Shown: positions 24,539 to 31,619 of the stretch, one piece after another
Numbering within the stretch: position 1 is the stretch's first letter
Layout of the letters: each line of letters starts with the position of its first letter
Source of the DNA: Rhodanobacter sp. B04
GTDB taxonomy: Bacteria > Pseudomonadota > Gammaproteobacteria > Xanthomonadales > Rhodanobacteraceae
Direction: 5' to 3'
NCBI RefSeq assembly: GCF_002001125.1
Contig: NZ_MUNV01000008.1
Location: forward strand, 124,001 to 188,000
Length of the DNA: 64,000 nt
Program-made: the position numbers and the translations under genes
The notes under the pieces: generated by a model
Told to the model about the DNA's origin: nothing
The model's input: the letters and a program-made list of their open reading frames with translations, nothing else
Database searches by the model: none

Positions 24539-24555
24539 TCCCGCCACCTCCACCA
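24539..24555 (+). repeat. attR: second copy of the 17-bp core
   Basis: This is an exact copy of the ssrA 3' terminal TCCCGCCACCTCCACCA. Sequence beyond it (TTTCAAGCTCC) should be the original ssrA downstream flank. Confidence 0.9.
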
Positions 24556-24580
24556 TTTCAAGCTCCAACGCAGTCCAACG

Positions 24581-24623
24581 AAGGCCGGTAACCCTAGCAA
24601 CAGCAAAGGTTCCGGCCTTTTTT
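24581..24623 (+). terminator. Original ssrA terminator, displaced by the element
   Basis: AAGGCCGG and CCGGCC followed by TTTTTT form a typical terminator only 26 bases beyond attR. It is probably the native ssrA terminator, now 9.5 kb away from the gene. Confidence 0.7.
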
Positions 24624-24792
24624 GTGGCCAATACAGTCCGTGCCCGTTTGAAGCGCCCGCTTAGGGATCGCCACGTAGAGCAACGCTCGCACTTGTACTG
24701 CCTGCAGCCCCAGCGTCGAGGAATGTACTCAAACAACGAAGGGCAAATAACGCCCCCGCAGACACGGGGCATAGCGATGTTGGTTTCATGAG
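24624..24792 (-). other. Remnant of a gene cassette without clear gene
   Basis: On the minus strand a short frame (42 codons, MKPTSLCPVSAG, from 24789) begins three bases after an attC-like GTTAGCC, as cassette genes do. An overlapping frame from 24772 has a CxxxxCxxC pattern but runs through the ssrA terminator and attR, so neither is convincing. It is probably a truncated cassette. Confidence 0.3.
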
Positions 24793-24841
24793 GGCTAACG
24801 CTCGAATTAAGCGGCGGCGGAGCCGGCCGCCTTGAACGAGT

Positions 24842-25520
24842 AAAAAGAGACTTCCTCCCCTTACGGCCTCGAGGGCCATGATGGTGTTGCGAAACAACCG
24901 TCAGCAGAAGAGGAAGTCTCCATGAGCACTATAACCATCGGCGTGGATGTGGCGAAGAACGTATTTTCGGTGTGTGAGGTGGATGGCGCGGGCCGTGTGC
25001 TGCGTCGGCTTGATCTCAAGCGGAATGCCTTTGCGGCGTGGCTTGCGCAGCTTCCCGCCGGCACGGTGGTGGCAATGGAGGCGTGCAGCGGGGCGCATTA
25101 TTGGGCGCGGCGGTGCCTGGAGTCCGGCCTGCAGCCGCGCATCATCGCCGCCCAACTCGTCAAGCCGTTCCGCAAGAGTGGCCGCACCAAGAACGATCGC
25201 GCCGATGCCGAAGCGATCGCCACGGCGGCGCGCCAGGGCAACATGCGCTTCGTGTCGGTCAAGGACATCGACCAGCAGGTGCGGCTGTCCGACCGGGTGG
25301 CCACGGGCCATGCACCGGCAAACCGAAGCGGCGCAAGCGGCCTAGAAGAAAGTTTCGATTCAACGTCAGCGCGATACGGTAGACAGTCTGACATTCGTTG
25401 CAACACGCAAAGCACTGACACGCACGACGCAATACAGGACAACACGATGACCAGCAGCGGCCCGAAAGCTCAGGGCAAAGGCTTCATGCACCCGGGCTTG
25501 ATCGGAAGTCTCTTACGGAG
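24842..25520 (+). mobile_element. Internally deleted IS110/IS1111-like element
   Basis: Subterminal inverted repeats AAGAGACTTCC (24845-24855) and GGAAGTCTCTT (25504-25514) flank a broken IS110-family transposase. At about 680 bp it is roughly half the usual size. Its position inside an attC site matches the known IS1111-attC group. No target duplication is evident, as expected for the family. Confidence 0.72.
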
Positions 25521-25527
25521 TAGTTAG
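24922..25527 (+). pseudogene. IS110-family transposase, internally deleted
   Basis: The N-terminal 120 or so residues are clear: TIGVDVAKNVFSVCEVD (first acidic residue of the DEDD RNase H-like site), EACSGAHYWAR, KPFRKSGRTKNDRADAEAI and GNMRFVSVKDIDQQVRLS. The expected middle and the C-terminal Transposase_20 domain are missing. After QQVRLS the frame runs into unrelated sequence (DRVATGHAPANRSG). A deletion with frame change near 25290 is the simplest reading. The remnant cannot encode an active enzyme. Confidence 0.8.
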
Positions 25528-25530
25528 GCC

Positions 25531-26073
25531 TCATAGCCGCATGCCCAACCAGATGACTGCCTCAGTGGAGGCGGACACGATGGGGACAAGTACTTTAGGC
25601 CAGAACGTACCCTCTTGAACGCGGCTTGCGGAATGGTCATGGTGCTGTTGCTCCTCAGAGACAATAGCTGAGATGGCAGAGACGGCATCAGGGTCATTGC
25701 CTTGCAGCACCACAAGTTGTTGCTCCAAGTGCCGAAGCACAACACTCTCGACCGCAAGAGTAGTGGCCGCGATGGTGCGGGCACCAAAGAGCCCGGTGAT
25801 GAGACCGAGAACAAGACCGCCGAAACCACACAGCCAATAACTGCGGCAGTGCGGCCGACCACGACGTTGCAACTCCGCGCCAAAGATGGCTCGATGCCGC
25901 TGCTCATGCGACCGAAACGCTGTGAGCTGACTGACCATGCTGCGCGCAGTGAGGCGCGCCATGAAGATTTGCCCGTTATAGATGTTGATAGCACCATGCT
26001 CACCAGCATGATTGACCTTAATAATGCGGTCGCCGAGTTCATTGGTGGCTGCAGATTGCGCGATCAATTCCAT
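25531..26073 (-). CDS. Cassette-borne COQ7-like diiron hydroxylase
   Basis: This 180-residue protein of the demethoxyubiquinone hydroxylase (COQ7/CoqF) type carries the expected di-iron ligands: Glu in AGEHGAIN, Glu and His in SHEQRHRAIF, Glu in AVESVVLRHLE, and Glu/His in SEEQQHHDHS. COQ7 catalyses a late hydroxylation in ubiquinone synthesis. The gene starts three bases after one attC closing site (GTTAGGC on its own strand) and its TGA lies directly before the next, so it is a complete gene cassette. The Trp/Cys-containing stretch after RRGRP departs from core COQ7, suggesting altered function. Confidence 0.75.
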   Translation of the reverse strand: MELIAQSAATNELGDRIIKVNHAGEHGAINIYNGQIFMARLTARSMVSQLTAFRSHEQRHRAIFGAELQRRGRPHCRSYWLCGFGGLVLGLITGLFGARTIAATTLAVESVVLRHLEQQLVVLQGNDPDAVSAISAIVSEEQQHHDHSASRVQEGTFWPKVLVPIVSASTEAVIWLGMRL

Positions 26074-26076
26074 GAG

Positions 26077-26133
26077 GCCTAACGCTGGAGTTAAGCGGCG
26101 GCGGAGCCGTCCGCCTCGAATGAGTGGTTAGGC
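26077..26133. repeat. attC: attC site (57 bp)
   Basis: Simple sites GCCTAAC (26077-26083) and GTTAGGC (26127-26133) enclose a stem GTTAAGCGGCGG / CCGCCTCGAATGAG. Size and symmetry fit a 59-base element. The stop codon of the next cassette gene lies inside GTTAGGC (minus strand). Confidence 0.8.
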
Positions 26134-26499
26134 AGTCTTATTGCCAGCGAAGAAACCGTAGCTTGTCGTTTGGAACATGGAGAAGCCATAGGCTTCGAAT
26201 GCCGACTGGAGCGTGCCGCTAAGAGGCAGACCATAGACTTCGACTGCCGATAGAGGCGGTTCATGCGAATACTCCCCATGATGCAGGTCAATGGTACCTA
26301 ATATAGCTATGCATGATTGCTCGAGCTCTTCGCTCGGGTCGGTTGCGAACACGGTAATGCCAGTCTCGATGGACGGAGCTTTCTCCTGTTGTTGCTCCCG
26401 GAACGATTGGGCAGCAACTCGATTGGTTTCTGAACCCACAAGCCACACGTGGACGCGCGAGGCAATCGGGTCGACGTTTTTGCCAAACTGTGAGTCCAT
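26128..26499 (-). CDS. Cassette protein of unknown function
   Basis: This 123-residue soluble protein begins MDSQFGKNVDPIASRVHVW and includes TGITVFATDPSEELEQSCIAILG and SGTLQSAFEAYGFSMF. No family is recognised. It occupies a full cassette between two attC sites; its TAA stop is part of the attC consensus. Base composition is lower in GC than the core genes around it. The start ATG at 26499 is the first after the attC; the much longer open frame crosses the attC and is not real. Confidence 0.5.
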   Translation of the reverse strand: MDSQFGKNVDPIASRVHVWLVGSETNRVAAQSFREQQQEKAPSIETGITVFATDPSEELEQSCIAILGTIDLHHGEYSHEPPLSAVEVYGLPLSGTLQSAFEAYGFSMFQTTSYGFFAGNKTA

Positions 26500-26537
26500 T
26501 ATGAGAGCGACTACATGTGGGCGACGGAGTATGGAAG

Positions 26538-26594
26538 GCCTAACGCTGGAGTTAAGCGGCGCCGAAGGCGTCCGCCTTGAACGAGTATTTAGAA
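26538..26594. repeat. attC: attC site with degenerate closing site
   Basis: GCCTAACGCTGGAGTTAAGC opens the site as in the 26077 copy, with stem GGCGCCG/CGTCCGCC. The other simple site is TTTAGAA rather than GTTAGRY. Confidence 0.65.
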
Positions 26595-26606
26595 CGCACT
26601 GCGAGC

Positions 26607-26912
26607 TTAAGTCCATTTGGCAAGTCCACAGTGAAGACACTTCTTGGCGAGGGTGTTGGACGCCAAGAATCCAGCTTTGAAGAATGGCTTGTGGCATCGC
26701 GGACATCGGAACGCACCGTAGTACGAACTTGACAGAACAAACAATGTAAACCAAGTCAGCCCAACGATGCCCTGGTATTTTGCAAACATTGGAGATGACG
26801 CGACAAAAAGTACAACTACGCCTACTGCAAGGACGGACAAAACAAGCCTGTTCCGAAGGCGCAAAGCATTCCACTGAGCCGCATACAGATCAGCTTTTTC
26901 TTTCAAGGTCAC
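26607..26912 (-). CDS. Cassette protein: two membrane segments and a zinc ribbon
   Basis: This 101-residue protein has two hydrophobic segments (LVLSVLAVGVVVLFVASS, about 25-42, and IVGLTWFTLFVLSSSY, about 49-64). They are followed by a cytoplasmic-type zinc ribbon with CPRC and CLHC (about 70 and 92). The combination suggests a small inner-membrane protein; function is unknown. The start is GTG at 26912, since an in-frame TGA lies two codons upstream. It lies in the next cassette of the array, reading the same way as the two others. Confidence 0.55.
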   Translation of the reverse strand: MTLKEKADLYAAQWNALRLRNRLVLSVLAVGVVVLFVASSPMFAKYQGIVGLTWFTLFVLSSSYYGAFRCPRCHKPFFKAGFLASNTLAKKCLHCGLAKWT

Positions 26913-27356
26913 GCCTCATTTGTTCTGCGTTCTAACGCTAAGTAGATTTCAATTTGCAGTCTAATCCCTGCAGCCTATTCCACACGAGTAGATTGTCGAG
27001 TGCGGTCGGGGCCTATGAAATCAATGACTTGATCGCATTGTTGCAGCCTAATCCTGCCATCTAATCTCGCCATGTTTTGATCATCAGGAGGGTAGTAGCG
27101 TGACGTGTGCTCTACTGGCCCGCGCACGGTGAGGGTGACGCCGCACCTGTGGAAGCGGCTCGGCGCGAGCTGACCGCGAGTGAGTTATGTAAGCCCAAAA
27201 GGCATGCGCGTGCGCAAATGACTCTGGCAAAGCATGAAGGCGTGCGATGGCATCTGACAGATTGTGGGGGCAACTTGGAATTGCCGAATCTCCCAACCGT
27301 TGCAGCACAAGGCTTGCAGGTGACAGTTCAATAGACGCCACCGACTGGTTGCGGAC
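26913..27356. other. Gap between cassette remnant and smpB, no convincing gene
   Basis: TTCTAACGC at 26930 looks like one half of a further attC, but no matching closing site is clear. Short repeated phrases (GCAGTCTAATCC, GCAGCCTAATCC) occur at about 26957 and 27042. Open frames on both strands in 27084-27341 lack ribosome sites or recognisable protein features. Confidence 0.5.
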
Positions 27357-27848
27357 TCAGGCGCTGCGATTGTGCGAACGCATGGTGCGCTGCTTCTCGA
27401 TTTGCCAGTCGCGCTGCTTTTCGGTGTCGCGCTTGTCGTGCTCCTGCTTGCCGCGGGCCAGGCCGATCTCGACTTTGACCTTATTGCCTTTCCAGTACAT
27501 CGCGGTGGGTACCAGGGTGTACCCCTTGCGCTCGACGGCGCCGATCAGCTGATCGATCTCCTTGCGATGCAGCAGCAGCTTGCGCGTGCGCCGATCCTCG
27601 GCGATGACGTGGGTGGAGGCGCTGATCAGTGGCGGGATGGAAGCGCCGACCAGGAAGATCTCGTTGTGCAGCACGATCGCGTAACCGTCGCCGAAGTTGA
27701 TCCGGCCGGCACGCAGTGCTTTCAGCTCCCAACCCTGCAGGGCGACGCCGGCCTCGAAACGTTGGTCGATGTGGTACTCGAAACGCGCACGTTTGTTGAG
27801 CGCGATGGTGCCGCCGCCCTTGTTGTCTTTGTCCTTTGCCTTGGCCAT
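27357..27848 (-). CDS. smpB: SsrA-binding protein SmpB
   Basis: SmpB binds the tRNA-like part of tmRNA and brings it to stalled ribosomes. The 163-residue OB-fold protein shows [49 protein letters not shown] and the C-terminal tail KHDKRD-like [13 protein letters not shown], which enters the decoding site. Its partner ssrA is 12 kb away, separated by the accessory region. It is divergent from ratA. Confidence 0.96.
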   Translation of the reverse strand: MAKAKDKDNKGGGTIALNKRARFEYHIDQRFEAGVALQGWELKALRAGRINFGDGYAIVLHNEIFLVGASIPPLISASTHVIAEDRRTRKLLLHRKEIDQLIGAVERKGYTLVPTAMYWKGNKVKVEIGLARGKQEHDKRDTEKQRDWQIEKQRTMRSHNRSA

Positions 27849-27931
27849 GTCCGTTAAACTCGGGCCTTGTTGCCCTGATGCCGGTCTGGCCGCATATCGG
27901 GCCTGATCAAGCGTGATGTGAAGAGGCTGCC

Positions 27932-28363
27932 GTGATCGAAATCCGCCGCAGCGCCTTGGTGAAGTATTCGCCGGCGCAGATGTTCGACCTGGTCAATGAG
28001 GTCGAAGCATACCCAAAGCGTTTCCCCTGGTGTGCCGATGCCGAGATTCTCGAGCGTCAGCACGATGTATTGGTGGCACGACTGGATCTCAAGTTTGCCG
28101 GTCTGCACCAGAGTTTCACCACGCGCAATACGGTCGAGCGCCCCAGACGCCTGCAGATGAGTCTCGTCGATGGCCCGTTCCGCAGCCTAGAGGGCGTGTG
28201 GGATTTCATTGCTCTGGGTGAGGCTGGCTGCAAGGTCGCCTTTGCGCTGGATTTCGACTACGCGGGCAGGCTGGGTGGTGGCGCCCTCAGACTGGGCTTT
28301 CAGGGACTGGCTGGACGCATGGTGGACGATTTTTGTGCCGAAGCCGGGCGCGTATATGGCTGA
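27932..28363 (+). CDS. ratA: RatA/COQ10-like START-domain protein
   Basis: This 143-residue polyketide-cyclase/START-fold protein has [33 protein letters not shown], split here as [15 protein letters not shown] and YPKRFPWC. The family is annotated both as toxin RatA, which blocks 70S assembly, and as a COQ10-type ubiquinone chaperone; sequence cannot decide. The start is GTG at 27932 with AGAGG upstream. It overlaps ratB by eight bases, and the smpB-ratA-ratB-bamE neighbourhood is standard in gammaproteobacteria. Confidence 0.88.
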   Translation: MIEIRRSALVKYSPAQMFDLVNEVEAYPKRFPWCADAEILERQHDVLVARLDLKFAGLHQSFTTRNTVERPRRLQMSLVDGPFRSLEGVWDFIALGEAGCKVAFALDFDYAGRLGGGALRLGFQGLAGRMVDDFCAEAGRVYG

Positions 28364-28631
28364 GCCCACGATCGTGGTGACGGTAGTCCATGCGGGGGCC
28401 GATCATCAGATCGTGCGTCGCGTCGAACTGTTCGCCGGCAGTACGGTGATGCACGCGATTGACGCTTCGGGGATTGCTGCCGCGCTACCCGGCGGTGTGG
28501 ATCCATACCGCCTGGGTATCTTTGCGCGGAAGGTCGCGCCGGATCAGCTTGTGCATGACGGCGATCGGATCGAGATCTACCGCCCGCTGCAACTCGATCC
28601 GATGGAGGCGCGCCGTCGCCGAGCCCGCTGA
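28356..28631 (+). CDS. ratB: RnfH/RatB family ubiquitin-like protein
   Basis: This 91-residue beta-grasp protein has the RnfH pattern: VVHAGADHQIVRRVELFAGS, DPYRLGIFARKV, DGDRIEIYRPLQLDPMEARRRRA. Function is unclear; family members sit beside ratA or rnf genes. The ATG at 28356 lies inside the end of ratA, giving translational coupling. The larger open frame upstream is shadow coding of ratA. Confidence 0.88.
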   Translation: MAEPTIVVTVVHAGADHQIVRRVELFAGSTVMHAIDASGIAAALPGGVDPYRLGIFARKVAPDQLVHDGDRIEIYRPLQLDPMEARRRRAR

Positions 28632-28663
28632 GAGAGCAGTCACCCGGCGCCGTGCGTGGTCGA

Positions 28664-29131
28664 TCAATGACCGTTGTTGTCGCCACTGTCACCGTTGCCG
28701 AAGCCGCCGCCATTCTTGTTGTCGTCCGGCCCCTTGCTCTTGTCGCCCTGGGTCTCGTTGACCGGATAGCTGGTGTGGTATTTCTTGCTGTCCTTCACCA
28801 ATTGCTGAGCGTCCTGGGCGAAGAAATCGCCTTCGGTGCGCACCAGCGTGTCGTTGTTGAAGGTCAACGTAAACGTGCGCACCTTGATCGGGCCACCGCG
28901 GTGCTGCTGGGTCGAGACATAGTCCCAGCGGCTCTGGTCGAACGGCGTGCTGACCGAGGGCGAACCCATCAGCACCACGACCTGGCGCTTGGTCATGCCT
29001 GGCTTCAGCTGATCCACGGTTTTCTTGTCGAGCAGGTTGCCTTGCTGCACGTCAGGCGTATAGACGATGTGGCAGCCGGCGATGGAAAGCGCCAGCACGG
29101 CGAAAACCAGCAGGGTAATCAGCTTTTGCAT
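28664..29131 (-). CDS. bamE: Outer membrane assembly lipoprotein BamE
   Basis: BamE is a lipoprotein of the BAM complex that inserts beta-barrel proteins into the outer membrane. The 155-residue precursor has a lipobox LSIAGC (Cys20). The SmpA/OmlA domain follows with DQLKPGMTKRQVVVLMGSPSV and WDYVSTQQHRGG. An Asn/Gly/Asp-rich C-terminal tail of about 30 residues (NGGGFGNGDSGDNNGH) is longer than in E. coli. It is divergent from fur, the omlA-fur arrangement known from Xanthomonas and Pseudomonas. Confidence 0.93.
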   Translation of the reverse strand: MQKLITLLVFAVLALSIAGCHIVYTPDVQQGNLLDKKTVDQLKPGMTKRQVVVLMGSPSVSTPFDQSRWDYVSTQQHRGGPIKVRTFTLTFNNDTLVRTEGDFFAQDAQQLVKDSKKYHTSYPVNETQGDKSKGPDDNKNGGGFGNGDSGDNNGH

Positions 29132-29207
29132 GCGTGTTGCGTCCGGATCGTAAAGGTGTCGGATGATACACTACCGGCTAGGCAACGCCGTGTGCGGAGA
29201 GTGGGCG

Positions 29208-29630
29208 ATGGAACAGGAAACCAAAGAACTGCGTCGGGTTGGCCTGAAGGTGACCCACCCGCGCATGCGTATCCTGCAGATCTTCGAGGAGGAAGGCGTG
29301 CAGCACCTCACCGCCGAAGATGTCTACAAGAATCTGCTTGCGCACCAGGAAGATATCGGCCTGGCGACGGTATACCGCGTGCTGACCCAGTTCGAGGCAG
29401 CCGGCATCGTCGTCAAGCACAACTTTGAAGGCGGCCAGGCCGTCTACGAGCTCGACCGCGGCAAGCATCATGACCACATGATTGATGTGGACAGCGGGAA
29501 AGTGATTGAGTTCGTCAGTGAAGAAATCGAACGCCTGCAGCATGAAATTGCCGCGCGCCACGGCTATGTGATCGAGGATCACAGCCTGGTGCTGTATGTG
29601 CGACCGAAGCACCGCGCGCGGAAAGCCTGA
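29208..29630 (+). CDS. fur: Ferric uptake regulator Fur
   Basis: Fur represses iron uptake genes when loaded with Fe(II). The 140-residue protein has the N-terminal winged helix (KVTHPRMRILQIFEEE, LATVYRVLTQFEAAGIV) and the metal-binding HHDHMIDVDSGKVIEF. It contains no cysteine at all, so the structural CxxC zinc site of E. coli Fur is absent. The ATG at 29208 (MEQETKELRR) is preferred over an upstream in-frame start at 29163. It shares its promoter region with divergent bamE. Confidence 0.95.
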   Translation: MEQETKELRRVGLKVTHPRMRILQIFEEEGVQHLTAEDVYKNLLAHQEDIGLATVYRVLTQFEAAGIVVKHNFEGGQAVYELDRGKHHDHMIDVDSGKVIEFVSEEIERLQHEIAARHGYVIEDHSLVLYVRPKHRARKA

Positions 29631-29939
29631 GCCGCAGATGCGGGCTTGGCCTGCGAAGGGTGGTGGCAAGGTCGTTGCGAAATGCACAGGCATAAAAAAG
29701 CCGCAAGGAGGACTCCTGTCCACCTGCGGCTGCTCCACTACCTGACTTGCTAACCGGCCTCGGCGAAAGATATCGCGATGGCACAGCTGCTACCGGTAGC
29801 GGCGAAACGGCATCCTGCCGTTGTTTCAGAGCCGCCGTCCCCACGGCAACTCTGAATCCACCATCTTGCGATGGTGGCTCCCCCACATCGATGACAAGAT
29901 CGTAACGATGTCTTCACGTTAGGGGTATCAGAAAAATTC
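29631..29939. other. fur/kinase convergent gap
   Basis: This 309-bp gap holds a terminator at 29694-29730 and a perfect hairpin CCACCATC-TTGC-GATGGTGG around 29860-29879. No gene is convincing; the minus-strand open frames are shadows running into the kinase. Confidence 0.5.
29694..29730 (-). terminator. Terminator of the histidine kinase gene
   Basis: GCCGCA/TGCGGC stem; read on the minus strand it ends in TTTTTT. It also lies after fur and may act on both transcripts. Confidence 0.6.
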
Positions 29940-31553
29940 CTAGGTCTGCCGCCCCAATTCGACAGGGTGATTGTTGCTACGCAGCAGAATACGCAGGTGG
30001 ACACCGGCGTGATCGGCGCGCAGACGGAACTGGCCGCCCAGAGACGTGACCCGGTCACGCATCCCTTGCAATCCGCGACCGCCGCGAGGCAAGCGGCTGG
30101 GCAGGCCGGTGCCGTTGTCGCGCAGATCCAGCAAGGCCAGCGCAATGCCCTGGCGTTCGCCGATGCGCAGGCGCAAACGGAACTCGCTGGCCTGGGCATG
30201 CTTGACGGCATTGGTCGCGCTTTCCTGGGCCAGCCGGTAGATCGCGGTGCGGGTATCGTCGTCGAGCAGGCGTGGGTCGCCGTGCAATTCGGTGTGATAG
30301 CTCATACCGGCAGTGTTCAGCAGATCCCTGATCGGGCCTTCATCCAGCGCGCGCAACAGTCCGAACTCGTCAAGCACCGCCGGACGCAGGTCGTCCAGCA
30401 GACGATGCAGCGCCCGGCGCATGTGCGCCAGAATGGTGTTGATCGAGGTGCTGATGTCCTCCATACCGGCCTGGTGCAGGCGGGTCTGTGCCAGCTTCAC
30501 GTGGGTCTGGATCGCGGTGATGTTCTGGCCCAGCTCGTCATGCAGCTCGGCGGCCAGGTGCCGGCGCTGGTTTTCGTCCGCCTGCAGGTTGCCGCGTGCG
30601 GCGCTGCGCAATTGATGCGCCAATTGATCAAGACGACGGTTGACGGCGCCCAGGTAGATGTTCTGCTCGGCTACCCGTTCGCTGCTGCGACGCAGGGCAT
30701 CGGTGGCTGAGCCCAGCATGAGTGCGCCGGTGCCGGCCACCGCCAGGAACAGATAGGCGGCGGCGGAAGAGGGGGCGTGCCCCAGGTGCTGATCGACCAG
30801 GGTCATGCCCAGGCTGGACACGATCATGGCCAGACTGGCGCCACGCCAGCCGTGGCGAAATGCGAAAAACAATACCGGTGCCAGCGACAGAACCCGCGCG
30901 AACTGCGGTTGTGGCGCCGCATGTTCGGACAGCATCAGCAATATCACCATGGAGGGCAGCATCACCAGCAGGCCGTCCATGCACAGGCTGGTCAGTGCGC
31001 GTGGATTGAAGCGCGTATGCAACAGCATGATCAGCAGCGGCACGATCAGCAGGATGCCCAGGTAATGGCTGAGCAGGTCTTCGCCGAGTACATCCGTTGT
31101 CAGGTTGGGCAGCGCCGGTGCATGGATCAGCGCCAGCATGGCTGCGTCCACGGCGGTGGTGGCTGCCACGATCAGCACTACCGACAGCAGCGACCGGGTC
31201 ACCTCCTGCGGGCTGTGCAGGCTGGCGTGCAGATTCAGGCGCCGCAGCAGCCACAGCACGCCGGCCATCACCAGAGGCTCGGGCAGCTCCTCGATCAGGA
31301 AGCCAGTCCAGCCCAGCGGCAGGCCATGGGCCATGTCGATGCCAGCGGTGGCCAGCAACTCGGCTCCGAACAGCCAGCCCCAGTAGCGGACGGGCGTCAG
31401 CAACAGGGCGCCGAAGCGCAGACCGTACGGCAACGCCCAGTAGGGTTGCACGGTGGGCCACAGCAGTAACCAGAGCAAAAGGTAGCCGGCACCCAGCAAG
31501 GGACCGGAGTCGGGCAGATGGAGTGATCTCTGATGCATGGGCAGATGGTACAT
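29940..31553 (-). CDS. MASE1-like membrane sensor histidine kinase
   Basis: This 537-residue inner-membrane kinase has eight or so membrane segments in residues 15-290 resembling MASE1 (YGLRFGALLLTPVRYWGWLFGAEL). A HisKA_3 dimerization domain with the phospho-accepting His in HLAAELHDELGQNITAIQTH and an HATPase domain (ATNAVKHAQAS, LDLRDNGTGLP, RGLQGMRDRV) follow. HisKA_3 kinases pair with NarL-type regulators, and one is encoded divergently 66 bp away. The signal is unknown. Confidence 0.88.
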   Translation of the reverse strand: MYHLPMHQRSLHLPDSGPLLGAGYLLLWLLLWPTVQPYWALPYGLRFGALLLTPVRYWGWLFGAELLATAGIDMAHGLPLGWTGFLIEELPEPLVMAGVLWLLRRLNLHASLHSPQEVTRSLLSVVLIVAATTAVDAAMLALIHAPALPNLTTDVLGEDLLSHYLGILLIVPLLIMLLHTRFNPRALTSLCMDGLLVMLPSMVILLMLSEHAAPQPQFARVLSLAPVLFFAFRHGWRGASLAMIVSSLGMTLVDQHLGHAPSSAAAYLFLAVAGTGALMLGSATDALRRSSERVAEQNIYLGAVNRRLDQLAHQLRSAARGNLQADENQRRHLAAELHDELGQNITAIQTHVKLAQTRLHQAGMEDISTSINTILAHMRRALHRLLDDLRPAVLDEFGLLRALDEGPIRDLLNTAGMSYHTELHGDPRLLDDDTRTAIYRLAQESATNAVKHAQASEFRLRLRIGERQGIALALLDLRDNGTGLPSRLPRGGRGLQGMRDRVTSLGGQFRLRADHAGVHLRILLRSNNHPVELGRQT

Positions 31554-31619
31554 GCGCGGTTCGCAAGGATGCTGCGCCGCGACCTGCCAAGGCGTGCATC
31601 ACTGTGTCAGAGTAGTGGG

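Larger units (their letters stand above)
15031..24555. mobile_element. Integrated mobilizable plasmid-like element in ssrA
   Basis: This 9.5-kb segment is bounded by the 17-bp core repeat and starts with a tyrosine integrase next to the ssrA end. It encodes its own TrfA-like initiator with iterons, an MT-A70 methyltransferase plus BglII/BstYI-type endonuclease, an oriT with divergent relaxase and TraD-like genes, a pilin-like adhesin, and a secreted protein. No type IV secretion or coupling-protein genes are seen, so it should be mobilizable in trans rather than self-transmissible. I call it an integrative and mobilizable element by its modules; no relative was searched. Confidence 0.88.
24793..25529. 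repeat. attC site split by an insertion sequence
   Basis: GGCTAAC at 24793 opens an attC-like stem (TTAAGCGGCGGCGGAG, CCGCCTTGAACGAGT) that stops at 24841. The closing GTTAGGC appears at 25523-25529, after the IS. Comparison with the intact site at 26077-26133 shows that the IS entered just before the closing simple site. Confidence 0.7.

Noticed and set aside
24509-24772. 87-codon minus-strand frame with a CxxxxCxxC pattern
   Set aside because: It runs through the ssrA terminator and attR into the element, so it cannot be an ancestral gene as it stands.
26500-26874. Upstream extension of the 123-residue cassette gene
   Set aside because: It crosses an attC site and the neighbouring cassette gene; only the part after the attC is plausible.
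27084-27341. Open frames on both strands before smpB
   Set aside because: No ribosome-binding site, odd composition and no protein resemblance.
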